In this document: positions 7,978 through 16,394 of the stretch, piece after piece
How the letters are laid out: each line of letters opens with the position of its first letter
How positions within the stretch are numbered: the first letter of the stretch is position 1
NCBI GenBank assembly: GCA_965279065.1
Contig: OZ257134.1
Span: forward strand, 4,030,001 to 4,094,000
From: JAKAXS01 sp965279065
GTDB taxonomy: Bacteria; Pseudomonadota; Alphaproteobacteria; Rhizobiales; Hyphomicrobiaceae
Direction of reading: 5' to 3'
DNA: 64,000 nt
Program-made: the position numbers and the translations under genes
The notes under the pieces: model-generated
Databases searched by the model: none
Seen by the model: the letters and a program-made list of their open reading frames with translations, nothing else
What the model was told of the DNA's origin: nothing

Positions 7978-8972
7978 AACATCGCCGGATGCACCTTGTC
8001 CGGCGGCGCGTGGCCGTCGAGGAAGGTCTTGATGTTGATGATCACCTTCTCGCCCATGTCGATGCGGCCTTCCAGCGTCGCCGACCCCATGTGCGGCAGT
8101 GCCACCACGCGATCGGACGCCAGCAGCTTCGGATTGATCGCCGGCTCATGCTCGAAGACGTCGAGGCCGGCGCCGGCGATCGATCCGGCTTCGATCATGC
8201 GTGACAGCTCGTTCTCGTCGATCACTTCGCCGCGTGCGGTATTGACGATGTACGCCTGCGGCTTCAGCAGCTTCAGCCGCCGCGCCGACAGCAGGTGGTA
8301 GGTCGCCGGCGTGTGCGGGCAGTTCACCGACACGATGTCCATGCGCGCCAGCATCTGGTCCAGGCTGTCCCAGTAGGTCGCACCCAGCGGCTCCTCGATC
8401 GACTCCGGCAGGCGCTTGCGATTGTGATAGTGGATCTGCAGGCCGAACGCCTTGGCGCGCTGCGCTACGGCTTGCCCGATGCGGCCCATGCCGATGATGC
8501 CGAGGCGTTTGCCGAAGATGCGATGCCCAAGCATCCACGTCGGCGACCAGCCGCCCCAGTTCTGCTTGGTGTCTTTCAGATAGGCCGTGCCCTCCGCCAG
8601 GCGGCGCGGCACCGCCAGGATCAGCGCCATCGTCATGTCGGCGGTGTCTTCCGTGAGCACGCCGGGCGTGTTCGTCACGGTGATGGCGCGGTTGCGCGCC
8701 GTATCCAGATCGACGTTGTCGACGCCAGTACCGAAGTTGGCGATCAGCCGCAGCTGCGGACCGGCCTGCGAGATCACGCCGCGATCGATGCGATCGGTCA
8801 CCGTCGGCACCAGCACGTCCGCCGTCTTGGCCGCTTCCACGAGCTGCGCATGCGTCATCGGCTTGTCGTCGACATTGAGGCGCGTGTCGAACAGCTCGCG
8901 CATGCGGTTTTCCACCACCTCTGGCAGCTTTCGCGTGACGACGACGATGGGCTTCTTGGTACTGGCGGGCAT
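7974..8972 (-). CDS. D-isomer-specific 2-hydroxyacid dehydrogenase (glyoxylate reductase-like)
   Basis: A 332-residue cytoplasmic NAD(P)H-dependent dehydrogenase. The cofactor motif GMGRIG is at 161-166, and the family catalytic triad is visible as R247 (TARGE), E276 (DVFEHEP) and H294 (LPHMGSAT). The family reduces 2-oxoacids such as glyoxylate or hydroxypyruvate to D-2-hydroxyacids. NTPGVLTEDTADMTMALIL matches the GyaR/GhrB-like branch, so glyoxylate or hydroxypyruvate is the best guess; the substrate is not proven. The gene stands alone, divergent from the SH3-domain gene. Confidence 0.87.
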   Translation of the reverse strand: MPASTKKPIVVVTRKLPEVVENRMRELFDTRLNVDDKPMTHAQLVEAAKTADVLVPTVTDRIDRGVISQAGPQLRLIANFGTGVDNVDLDTARNRAITVTNTPGVLTEDTADMTMALILAVPRRLAEGTAYLKDTKQNWGGWSPTWMLGHRIFGKRLGIIGMGRIGQAVAQRAKAFGLQIHYHNRKRLPESIEEPLGATYWDSLDQMLARMDIVSVNCPHTPATYHLLSARRLKLLKPQAYIVNTARGEVIDENELSRMIEAGSIAGAGLDVFEHEPAINPKLLASDRVVALPHMGSATLEGRIDMGEKVIINIKTFLDGHAPPDKVHPAMF

Positions 8973-9212
8973 GTCGGATCCGTGAATAATCTTTGTCTAG
9001 GCGCCACGTCTTAGCGTAATAGCCTGAGCTGGCAACGTTTCTTTTTACAGGTTCCGTCAAGCTCGGCCGCCTTCAGCCTGCTTACCAGATGCCATGTGGA
9101 AGACAAAGTACCGGCTACAGTCTCGCGGCGCGCAAATTGCGCAGGCGACGGCCAGATCGGCAGGATGGCACGTCGGTTCGTCAACGCCGGCAAGCCGCGA
9201 TGGAGTGACGTT

Positions 9213-9767
9213 ATGAGCGGCAGGCACGGCAGGGCGTGGCGCGGATCGGGGGCGCTTGCGGCTTTGCTGATGGCATTCGGTCCGGCAGCTGCAGCCGAGG
9301 ACGACGGCCAGAAACCCCGGCCCGGCAGCGGGTTGCCGCTGCCGCGCTATGTGAGCCTGAAGTCCGACCGCGTGAATTTGCGCACGGGCCCGGGAACCGA
9401 TTACCCCACGGCCTGGGTGTACCGCCGCGCCGGCCTGCCTCTGGAAGTCATCAAGGAATTCGAAACCTGGCGCCAAGTGCGCGACGCCGACGGCGCCACC
9501 GGATGGGTTCTGCAGTCGCTCCTGTCCGGCCGCCGGACCGCGCTTGTGCTGCCGTGGGAGATCAAGCCCGACAAACCCGTGCCGCAGGTCGAGATCCATC
9601 GCAGCGATAGCGAAAATTCGGCCGCGGTCGCCAAGGTGGAAGCTGGCGTCATCGCCAATGTTCACGACTGCGACGGTCGCTGGTGTCAGGTTACCATCGA
9701 CGCCTATCGCGGCTATCTGGAGCAGAAAAAGCTCTGGGGCATCTACCAGAACGAGGTCGTGAAGTAG
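9213..9767 (+). CDS. Secreted bacterial SH3-domain protein
   Basis: A 184-residue exported protein. The ATG at 9213 follows TGGAG and opens directly into a signal peptide (RGSGALAALLMAFGPAAAAED); an upstream ATG at 9096 would bury it. Two SH3-like modules follow: RVNLRTGPGTDYPTAWVYRR with GWVLQSLLSGRR, and a second weaker one ending in RGYLEQKKLWGIY. Such SH3b domains usually bind peptidoglycan or other envelope parts, and this protein resembles a conserved alphaproteobacterial periplasmic family. Its exact role is unknown. Confidence 0.8.
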   Translation: MSGRHGRAWRGSGALAALLMAFGPAAAAEDDGQKPRPGSGLPLPRYVSLKSDRVNLRTGPGTDYPTAWVYRRAGLPLEVIKEFETWRQVRDADGATGWVLQSLLSGRRTALVLPWEIKPDKPVPQVEIHRSDSENSAAVAKVEAGVIANVHDCDGRWCQVTIDAYRGYLEQKKLWGIYQNEVVK

Positions 9768-9769
9768 GC

Positions 9770-9835
9770 AGAGCGCTTCCGGAAAAGTGTGAAGCGGTTT
9801 CCGATGAGAAGCGCGACAAAACAGAGCCCTAGCGC
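9770..9835. repeat. Intergenic palindromic repeat of rhizobial type
   Basis: The gap between the SH3 gene and irr is filled by a sequence with the layout of a dispersed repeat I know from Bradyrhizobium-like genomes: AGCGCTTCCGGAAAAGTG, then GAAGCGGTTTCCGATGAG, then AAGCGCGACAAAACAGAGC and a tail rich in AGCGC. Short inverted parts (GCGCTT with AAGCGC) suggest it folds as RNA. Assignment rests on memory of the repeat, and only one copy is in view. Confidence 0.5.
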
Positions 9836-9837
9836 GC

Positions 9838-10278
9838 TTACGCCTTTACGAGCCGGACCACCACGTCGATATGGCTGATGCGGGTGCCTTCCGGAGGCTG
9901 GGGCAGGCCATCGACGCGGATGGAATTGCCCGGAATGTCGATCAGCTCGCCTTCCTGCTCGTGGAAGAAGTGGTTGTGATTCGAGGTATTGGTGTCGAAA
10001 TAGGCTTTCGCGCCGTCGATCGCCAACTCCCGCAGCAAGCCGGCCTGCGTGAACTGGTGCAGCGTATTGTAGACGGTCGCCAGCGACACGTGTTCGCCCG
10101 CGTCGGTCGCCTCCGAATGCAGCACTTCGGCCGAAACGTGCCGGTCGCCCGAGCCGAACAGCAGCGTCGCCAGCGCGAGTCGCTGCCGCGTCGGGCGCAA
10201 GCCGGCGACCCGTAGCCGCTCGGACAATTCCGCGCCGCCTCCGCCGTGTTTTACGTCCAGCACAACTTTGTCCGTCAT
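9838..10278 (-). CDS. irr: Iron response regulator Irr (Fur family)
   Basis: A 146-residue DNA-binding regulator. The start at 10278 (MTDKVVLDVKHGG) gives the usual Irr length. A winged helix fills the N-terminal half (GLRPTRQRLALATLLF, then VSLATVYNTLHQFTQAGLL). The dimer/sensor half carries H101-N-H103-FF-H106, the His-rich site Irr uses for metal or heme. The N-terminal heme regulatory motif (GCPWHD) of Bradyrhizobium Irr is absent, as in many other Irr proteins, and there is no CxxC zinc pair as in classical Fur. Irr represses or activates iron, heme and Fe-S genes according to heme status. The irr-fabA-fabB-fabI neighbourhood is common in Hyphomicrobiales. Confidence 0.9.
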   Translation of the reverse strand: MTDKVVLDVKHGGGGAELSERLRVAGLRPTRQRLALATLLFGSGDRHVSAEVLHSEATDAGEHVSLATVYNTLHQFTQAGLLRELAIDGAKAYFDTNTSNHNHFFHEQEGELIDIPGNSIRVDGLPQPPEGTRISHIDVVVRLVKA

Positions 10279-10544
10279 GGACTTGTCACGATCCCTGAAG
10301 TCAATCCTGAGCCAACCTATCAGGTTTGACGTGTGCAACGCCACAGGTTTCCGTCCGCGGCGCGAACGAAAATCAATTATCTGGAATATACGGATGGCCC
10401 CGGGCCCCTGCAACACGTTAAGTGCGCCCGGTCTTGACCTTCCGACCGTTTACCTTTTGAACGTCATGCGACTGTGATAGGAACCGGCGTCCGCGGCGCA
10501 ATATTGCGTCGGGAGCCAAGAAAAGATGCGGGGACCAACAACCC

Positions 10545-11084
10545 ATGGCGGAACGCCGTTCGAGCTACGACTTCGATGATCTTCTGTCGTGTGCGCGCGG
10601 CGACTTGTTCGGCCCCGGCAATGCTCAGCTGCCGGCTCCGCCCATGTTGATGTTCGACCGGATCACGAGCGTTTCGGAAACGGCCGGCGCCCACGGCAAG
10701 GGCCAGATCGTGGCAGAACTTGACGTGTTGGGCAACGACCGGCTCGACTGGTTCTTTGACTGTCACTTCATCGGCGACCCGGTGATGCCGGGCTGCCTGG
10801 GCCTCGACGCCTTGTGGCAACTGACGGGCTTTCACCTCGGCTGGCTCGGCGCACCAGGCAAAGGTCGCGCTCTGGGTGTGGGCGAGGTCAAGTTCACCGG
10901 TATGGTGCTGAAAACCACCAAAAAGGTCGAATACGTCGTCGATTTCAAGCGCGTGATTCTGCGCCGCCTGAAGCTCGGCATCGCCGACGGCATCATGAAA
11001 GCCGACGGCGAGACCATATATACGGCAACGGACATGCGCGTAGGCCTCTTCGAGGCCGGTGAATCAGCAACCAGCGCGGCTTGA
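10545..11084 (+). CDS. fabA: 3-hydroxydecanoyl-ACP dehydratase/isomerase
   Basis: A 179-residue cytoplasmic enzyme of type II fatty acid synthesis. It dehydrates 3-hydroxydecanoyl-ACP and isomerises the trans-2 to the cis-3 product, the branch point for unsaturated fatty acids. The hotdog-fold catalytic pair is visible: H74 in FDCHFIGDPVMPG and D88 in LGLDALWQL, offset by four from E. coli His70/Asp84. First gene of fabA-fabB-fabI; 43 bases separate it from fabB. It is divergent from irr across 266 bases. Confidence 0.97.
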   Translation: MAERRSSYDFDDLLSCARGDLFGPGNAQLPAPPMLMFDRITSVSETAGAHGKGQIVAELDVLGNDRLDWFFDCHFIGDPVMPGCLGLDALWQLTGFHLGWLGAPGKGRALGVGEVKFTGMVLKTTKKVEYVVDFKRVILRRLKLGIADGIMKADGETIYTATDMRVGLFEAGESATSAA

Positions 11085-11127
11085 GCGAGCCGGTGCATTT
11101 GAGCTTCACGAAGAAAGGATTGGGCTG

Positions 11128-12360
11128 ATGAGACGGGTGGTCGTCACCGGAATGGGAATTGTTTCCTCCATCGGGAACAATACTCAGGAGGTGCTCGCCT
11201 CATTGCAGGAAGGCAAATCCGGCATTGTGCGTGCCGACAAGTACGCCGAGCTGGGCTTCCGCTGCCAGGTTCACGGCGAGCCCAAGATCGATTGGGAATC
11301 TCAGGTCCCCCGCAAGCCGAAGCGCTTCATGGAAGCCGGTGTCGGTTGGAACTGGATTGCCATGGACCAGGCCATCCGCGATGCGGGTCTGGAACCGGCC
11401 GACATCGTCAACGAGCGCACAGGCATCATCGTCGGCGCCGGCGGACCCTCCACCAAATCGATCGTCTGGGCAGCCGATACCACGCGCCAGAAAGACCCCA
11501 AGAAGGTCGGCCCATTCGAGGTGCCGAAGGCCATGTGCTCCGGCCCATCCGCCGTGTTGGCGACCGGCTTCCAGATCAAGGGCGTGAACTACTCGATCTC
11601 CTCGGCCTGCTCGACATCGGCCCACTGCATCGGCAATGCCGCCGAGTTGATCCAGTGGGGCAAGCAGGACGTTATCTTCGCTGGAGGCTGCGAAGAACTC
11701 GATTGGGCCCTGTCCGTACTGTTCGACAGCATGGGCGCCATGTCGTCGCACTTCAACGCCACCCCCGACAAAGCCAGCCGCGCCTACGACAAGAATCGCG
11801 ACGGTTTCGTCATCGCCGGCGGCGCCGGAATGCTCGTCCTCGAAGAACTGGAACACGCCAAGGCCCGCGGCGCCCGCATCTATGGCGAACTCACGGGCTA
11901 TGGTGCGACGTCAGACGGCTTTGATATGGTTGCACCTTCTGGCGAGGGCGCGATGCGCTGCATGCGCAACGCGATGAAGGGCCTGGACGGCAACGGCATC
12001 AAGGGCAAGGTTGACTACATCAACCCACACGCCACCGCGACGCCCATCGGCGATCTCAAGGAGATCGAAGCCATCCGCGAAGTATTTGGAAAGGATGCGC
12101 CCCACATAAGTGCGACAAAGTCACTTACGGGACATTCTCTGGGCGCCACTGGTGTACAAGAAGCGATCTACTCGCTTCTGATGATGAACAACGGCTTCGT
12201 GTGCGAAAGCGCAAATATTGAGGAGTTGGATCCGGCATTCGAAGACATGCCGATTGTCCGGAAACGCCTCGATAATGTCGACCTTAACTGTGTGATGTCG
12301 AACAGTTTTGGCTTTGGTGGAACCAATGCCACTCTGATCTTCAACCGATACCACAGCTGA
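11128..12360 (+). CDS. fabB: 3-oxoacyl-ACP synthase I
   Basis: A 410-residue condensing enzyme that elongates acyl-ACP with malonyl-ACP, including the cis-3-decenoyl product of FabA. The ATG at 11128 has AAAGGA upstream at good distance; a GTG at 11059 would overlap fabA. The Cys-His-His triad is C161 (SSACSTSAH), H301 (INPHATATPIGD) and H336 (KSLTGHSLGATG), closely matching E. coli FabB spacing. Near the C-terminus NSFGFGGTNATLIF is the conserved glycine-rich closing motif. Together with fabA it supplies unsaturated fatty acids. Confidence 0.97.
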   Translation: MRRVVVTGMGIVSSIGNNTQEVLASLQEGKSGIVRADKYAELGFRCQVHGEPKIDWESQVPRKPKRFMEAGVGWNWIAMDQAIRDAGLEPADIVNERTGIIVGAGGPSTKSIVWAADTTRQKDPKKVGPFEVPKAMCSGPSAVLATGFQIKGVNYSISSACSTSAHCIGNAAELIQWGKQDVIFAGGCEELDWALSVLFDSMGAMSSHFNATPDKASRAYDKNRDGFVIAGGAGMLVLEELEHAKARGARIYGELTGYGATSDGFDMVAPSGEGAMRCMRNAMKGLDGNGIKGKVDYINPHATATPIGDLKEIEAIREVFGKDAPHISATKSLTGHSLGATGVQEAIYSLLMMNNGFVCESANIEELDPAFEDMPIVRKRLDNVDLNCVMSNSFGFGGTNATLIFNRYHS

Positions 12361-12505
12361 GGTCGCGCCTTCACCAAACGGTGTGCCGGAGTTCCTGAGA
12401 TGGTTTCGCGTTTCTCATGGACGGCACAAAATGAGAGTCTACAAGAACGGTAATGGCTGGTTCGACGTTTATTCGCCCGCCCTGAGTACCCAAAAGAGGA
12501 AAAAA

Positions 12506-13375
12506 ATGGCCGAGGTTGATGTAGCGAAACCTGGTCCCATCATGGCCGGCAAGCGCGGTCTCGTCATGGGCGTTGCCAACGAACGATCGATTGCATGGGG
12601 CATCGCCCGTGTTCTCGCTGGGCAGGGGGCACGACTGGCCTTCACTTACCAGGGCGACAGCTTCGGCCGCCGCGCCATTCCGCTGGCCGAGTCCGTCGGC
12701 GCCGAAATCATTTCCAATTGCGACGTCAGCGACCTCGCGACGGTCGACGCCACGTTCGCCGAAATCAAGGAAAAGTGGGGCGAACTCGACTTCGTCGTCC
12801 ACGCCCTCGCCTTCTCCGATCGCCGCGAACTCGCCGGCCGTTATGCCGATACGACGCGCGAGAACTTCTCCAACACCATGATCATTTCCTGCTTTTCGTT
12901 CACGGAGGTCGCCAAGCGCGCGGCCGAACTGATGCCGAACGGCGGCTCGATGATCACCCTCAGCTACGGTGGCGCCACGCGCTGGGTGCCGTCCTACAAC
13001 GTCATGGGCGTCGCCAAGGCGGCCCTCGAAGCCTCCGTCCGCTATCTCGCCGCGGATCTCGGCCCGCAAGGCGTCCGGGTCAACGCCATCTCGGCAGGCG
13101 TCATGCGCACCCTGGCCGGCGCCGGCGTGTCCGACGCCCGCGCCATCTTCAACTACCAGCGCGATCACGCTCCGCTGCGCCGCACACCGACGCTCGATGA
13201 GATCGGCGGCTCTGCCCTCTACCTGCTGTCGCCGCTGTCGGGCGCCGTAACCGGCGAGGTGCACTTCGTCGACTGTGGCTACTCGTCGGTCGCCATGCCG
13301 AGCCTGGACGCGCTGAAGGCCCTTGAGGCGGACGCTGCCGCCGCCGGCCGTTCCCCCTCCCAGGCAGCCGAATAG
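12506..13375 (+). CDS. fabI: Enoyl-ACP reductase (NADH)
   Basis: A 289-residue short-chain dehydrogenase that performs the last reduction of each fatty-acid elongation cycle. The ATG at 12506 follows AAGAGGA; an upstream in-frame ATG at 12383 lies in the spacer and lacks such a site. The FabI-type cofactor motif GVANERSIAWGIA (22-34) and the catalytic Y154, Y164 and K171 (YNVMGVAK) are present. It is third in the fab cluster, 145 bases after fabB, so it may have its own promoter as well. It is the enzyme family inhibited by triclosan. Confidence 0.96.
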   Translation: MAEVDVAKPGPIMAGKRGLVMGVANERSIAWGIARVLAGQGARLAFTYQGDSFGRRAIPLAESVGAEIISNCDVSDLATVDATFAEIKEKWGELDFVVHALAFSDRRELAGRYADTTRENFSNTMIISCFSFTEVAKRAAELMPNGGSMITLSYGGATRWVPSYNVMGVAKAALEASVRYLAADLGPQGVRVNAISAGVMRTLAGAGVSDARAIFNYQRDHAPLRRTPTLDEIGGSALYLLSPLSGAVTGEVHFVDCGYSSVAMPSLDALKALEADAAAAGRSPSQAAE

Positions 13376-13382
13376 TTCGAAA

Positions 13383-13405
13383 GACGCGGCTATCCCAGCC
13401 GCGTC
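13383..13405 (+). terminator. Hairpin downstream of fabI
   Basis: GACGCGGCT-atccc-AGCCGCGTC is a perfect 9-bp stem with a 5-base loop, eight bases after the fabI stop. No U-run follows, so termination there is likely but not certain; it would mark the end of the fab transcript. Confidence 0.6.
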
Positions 13406-13508
13406 GCCCATTGCGCCTGTGCCGTCCTCGCCTTAAATGCTCCCAACTTCACCGGCACGTCAGCTGGACGGGGTATTTCGCAAACACGGACGGACAGCAA
13501 CGATCCGC

Positions 13509-14357
13509 ATGATCGGTATCTTCGATTCAGGTCTGGGTGGACTGACGGTCCTGCGCGCGCTGATGGCGCGTTTTCCCCAGCACTCCTTCATCTACCTCGG
13601 CGACCACGCCCATATGCCGTACGGCGACCGGCCGTCCGAGCATGTCGTGGAGCTGACGCGCGCCTGTTCCCAGCACCTGTTTGAGCGGGGCTGCAAACTG
13701 GTCCTGCTCGGCTGCAACACCGCGACCGCGGTGGCCGCCCGCACCCTGCAGCGCGCCTGGCTGCCCCAGACGATCTGGAAGACCCACGGCCACAACATAC
13801 TCGGTATCGTCGCCCCGACGGTCGAGGCTGCAACGCAGACACCGTGGGCCGTCACCACGCCGAAGTATCCCCAGTCCTACATTTCCGATCGCATCGCCGT
13901 CTTCGGCACGACGCGCACGATCGCCTCCAACGTCTACGCCGACGAGATCAAGAAGCGCTGCCCGAAGGTCCGCGTCATTCAGCAGGCCTGCTCGGCACTG
14001 GCTGGCGCCATCGAGCATCAGGCCTCGCGCGAGGACCTCGAGGCGTTGGTGATCGAGGGCATCGACGGCGTCCTCGCCCAGACCGGCGGCATCGCCCCGC
14101 ATCGCGCCATTCTCGGCTGCACCCACTTCCCGCTCGTAGAGGATCTGTTCCGCGAGCACCTGCCGCCCACGACGGTAATTCTCTCGCAGCCCGACGTCGT
14201 CGCCGACAGTCTGGAAGATTACCTCTCACGCCGGTCTCAATACGCGACGCCGTCACCAGAGCCGAGCTTGCTGTTGCTGACGACTGGTGACCCTGAACCG
14301 ATCAGCGTTCGTGCACGCGTGTTCTGGCCCGACGCCCCGGCATTCGAGCAGGCGTGA
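13509..14357 (+). CDS. murI: Glutamate racemase
   Basis: A 282-residue cytoplasmic enzyme that makes D-glutamate for peptidoglycan. I start at the ATG at 13509 (MIGIFDSGLGG), where family homology begins; an ATG at 13437 would add 24 poorly conserved residues and neither has a clear ribosome site. The two catalytic cysteines are C69 (LLGCNTAT) and C204 (LGCTHFPL), with D6 in FDSGLGG. VAPTVEAA and VFGTTRTIAS fit the family. Confidence 0.93.
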   Translation: MIGIFDSGLGGLTVLRALMARFPQHSFIYLGDHAHMPYGDRPSEHVVELTRACSQHLFERGCKLVLLGCNTATAVAARTLQRAWLPQTIWKTHGHNILGIVAPTVEAATQTPWAVTTPKYPQSYISDRIAVFGTTRTIASNVYADEIKKRCPKVRVIQQACSALAGAIEHQASREDLEALVIEGIDGVLAQTGGIAPHRAILGCTHFPLVEDLFREHLPPTTVILSQPDVVADSLEDYLSRRSQYATPSPEPSLLLLTTGDPEPISVRARVFWPDAPAFEQA

Positions 14358-14538
14358 GCAGCCGGCTGCTGCCGTTCTCGATCGGAACCGTCAACGCACG
14401 CAAACGTTCATCACCCTAAGACTTTGGGCGTCGGCCCTGCGACATCGCTATCGCAGAGGAGACGAAGGTGTCGCACGGCCGCGCCACCGCATTTGCACTA
14501 CTCCTATTTGATTCATTTTATCGGATTGCGAGCTGAAT

Positions 14539-14964
14539 TTGGACGCCATAGCTGCAAGACAGATTGTCGAAAATGCTCACGCGTTGTGGGAGGCGGGAGA
14601 TCTGGCCGCTGTCCTCAGTCTCTATGTCGACGATTGCGTTTACTGCAACAACACCGGAGGCCTTGAAGGCACCCCGTTCATCATCGAGGGCAAGTGCGCC
14701 TTCCGCGATTATCTGGCGCCGATCCTGCGCGCCAATCAGATGGTATCGACGGTCATCAACTTTTCCTACTCGACCGGCGTCGGCCGCGCCCGCATCGCCA
14801 TCTTCATCAAGCACCGCGATACCGGCCACGAAATCACATCTACTTTCCGCCAGCTCGTGACCTTCCGCGGCAACCTGATCGCCCGCATCGACGAATACCA
14901 CGACGTGGCACGCCTCTCGTCATTCTGGCGCCTGGCGCAGCGCGACAGCATGGCCGAAAGCTGA
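14539..14964 (+). CDS. SnoaL/NTF2-like domain protein
   Basis: A 141-residue protein of the NTF2-like cone fold. The start is a TTG at 14539; no ATG lies near the N-terminus and the frame is open only back to 14512. AARQIVENAHALWEAGDLAAV and LYVDDCVYC are the usual first helix and strand of SnoaL/ketosteroid-isomerase-like proteins, and the end (RIDEYHDVARLSSFW) also fits. Members bind small hydrophobic molecules or act as enzymes; the role here is unknown. It precedes a methyltransferase gene by 22 bases and is probably co-transcribed with it. Confidence 0.72.
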   Translation: MDAIAARQIVENAHALWEAGDLAAVLSLYVDDCVYCNNTGGLEGTPFIIEGKCAFRDYLAPILRANQMVSTVINFSYSTGVGRARIAIFIKHRDTGHEITSTFRQLVTFRGNLIARIDEYHDVARLSSFWRLAQRDSMAES

Positions 14965-14986
14965 TCGCGTCTGCTACATAACGCGC

Positions 14987-15592
14987 ATGAGTCGGTCGCC
15001 CGCAGACAACATCATCGATCTTTATCAGCGCAACGCCAAAGCCTGGGATGACGCGCGTAGCCGGTCCCTGCTCGAAAAGACCTGGCTGGATCGCTTCGTG
15101 GCGCTGCTGCCGCCGGCCGGCACAGCTCTCGACATCGGTTGCGGAGCGGGAATGCCCATCACCGGCTATCTGATTTCGCAGGGCCTCGTGGTGACTGGCG
15201 TCGACAGTGCCCCTGCCATGGTCGAACGCTGCGTGGCACGCTATCCGGGCGCGGACTTCCACGTGACCGACATGCGCCGCCTTTCGCTCGGCAGACGCTT
15301 CAACGGCCTCGTCGCCTGGGACAGCTTCTTTCACCTCACGGTGGAGGATCAGCGTCGCATGTTTCCGATTTTCGCAGCGCACGCCGCGCCGCGCGCTGCC
15401 TTGTTGTTTACCAGCGGCCCGAGCCACGGTGAGGCCATTGGTACGCTCGAAGGCGAGCCGCTCTACCACGCCAGCCTCGACCCCGGGGAGTATACCGGTC
15501 TGCTGACGTCACACGGCTTCGACGTCATCTTGACCATCGCCGAGGACGCAGCATGCGGTGGCCATACCGTGTGGCTGGCGCAGAAGGCGTGA
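14987..15592 (+). CDS. Class I SAM-dependent methyltransferase
   Basis: A 201-residue protein with the SAM-binding motif I ALDIGCGAGMPI near residue 45 and an acidic residue after it in VVTGVDSAPAMVE. DMRRLSLGRRFNGLVAWDSF contains the motif equivalent to the post-II acidic loop. These are enough for a methyltransferase, but the substrate is unclear. The start ATG at 14987 is the first in frame. It is convergent with otsB, only 4 bases apart. Confidence 0.82.
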   Translation: MSRSPADNIIDLYQRNAKAWDDARSRSLLEKTWLDRFVALLPPAGTALDIGCGAGMPITGYLISQGLVVTGVDSAPAMVERCVARYPGADFHVTDMRRLSLGRRFNGLVAWDSFFHLTVEDQRRMFPIFAAHAAPRAALLFTSGPSHGEAIGTLEGEPLYHASLDPGEYTGLLTSHGFDVILTIAEDAACGGHTVWLAQKA

Positions 15593-15596
15593 GCCG

Positions 15597-16394
15597 CTAG
15601 CCGCCCTGCTGCAGCCGCTGCATCACGCGGGTCAGAAGCTGAAAGACCTCGGAAGGTCCGCTGAGGTTGGCTGCGTCGCGTCCGAAATGCTCGCCGGCGA
15701 CGCGCAAGCCGGCGCCGCCCAATCGAACGGCCGCCGCGAACGCCGGCTCATCGCCGACATCGTCGCCGATCATCACCGGCTTGCGTCCGGCAAAATCCGG
15801 CTGCGCGCAGAAGGCGGCCAGCGACGTCCCCTTCGTCGTGCCGATCGGAACGATCTCGAATATCTTGCGGCCCCGCGACAGCACGACGTTGCTGGCATAG
15901 TCGGCGAGCAGCCGCCGCAGTGTCGTCTCCAGCTCGGGCTGCACGTGCGGAACGACGCGATAATGCACCGCAAAGCCGGGACCTTTTGCTTCTGCGCGAA
16001 TGCCCGGCATCTTGCCTTCCAGCGCGACGAGCTGTGCCACGAGCTCTTCCGGCAGCTCGGGGCTGCTCGTCTCGATCTCGCCGTCCCGAACCCGCCGCAC
16101 CTGCGCCCCGTGCACGCCCGAGCCCGGCAGCTTCAGCGGGTCGAGCAGGCGGTCCGCCTCGATGACCTGGCGACCCGTGAGGATGGCCAGCGCCCCGCCC
16201 ATCCTCTCCGATAGAATTTGCAGCAGCGTCGTCAGTCCGCTGGGCACGCGAACGGTCTCGGGTGACGATGCCATCTCCAGCAGGGTGCCGTCCAAGTCAA
16301 GAAACAGCGCACATCGGCCCGGTGCGTTGAGCAGGCCATCGTCGTGCGCCAACTCCGTGTCGGCCAAGGCAAACGCTTCGCTCACAGCGTCCAC
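15597..16394 (-). CDS. otsB: Trehalose-6-phosphate phosphatase
   Basis: A 265-residue HAD-superfamily phosphatase that removes phosphate from trehalose-6-phosphate. The nucleophile motif LDLDGTL contains D33 and D35, LTGRQ is motif II, and KPVMIGDDVGDEPAF is motif IV. The fold includes a cap region with GSGVHGAQVRR typical of OtsB. It overlaps the end of the PfkB gene by 13 bases and follows otsA and PfkB on the same strand, so the three are very likely one operon. Confidence 0.93.
   Translation of the reverse strand: MDAVSEAFALADTELAHDDGLLNAPGRCALFLDLDGTLLEMASSPETVRVPSGLTTLLQILSERMGGALAILTGRQVIEADRLLDPLKLPGSGVHGAQVRRVRDGEIETSSPELPEELVAQLVALEGKMPGIRAEAKGPGFAVHYRVVPHVQPELETTLRRLLADYASNVVLSRGRKIFEIVPIGTTKGTSLAAFCAQPDFAGRKPVMIGDDVGDEPAFAAAVRLGGAGLRVAGEHFGRDAANLSGPSEVFQLLTRVMQRLQQGG

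Noticed and set aside
12371..13411. A 346-codon minus-strand open frame over fabI
   Set aside because: fabI in the plus frame has full catalytic motifs; the antisense sequence is low-complexity Gly/Ala/Arg.
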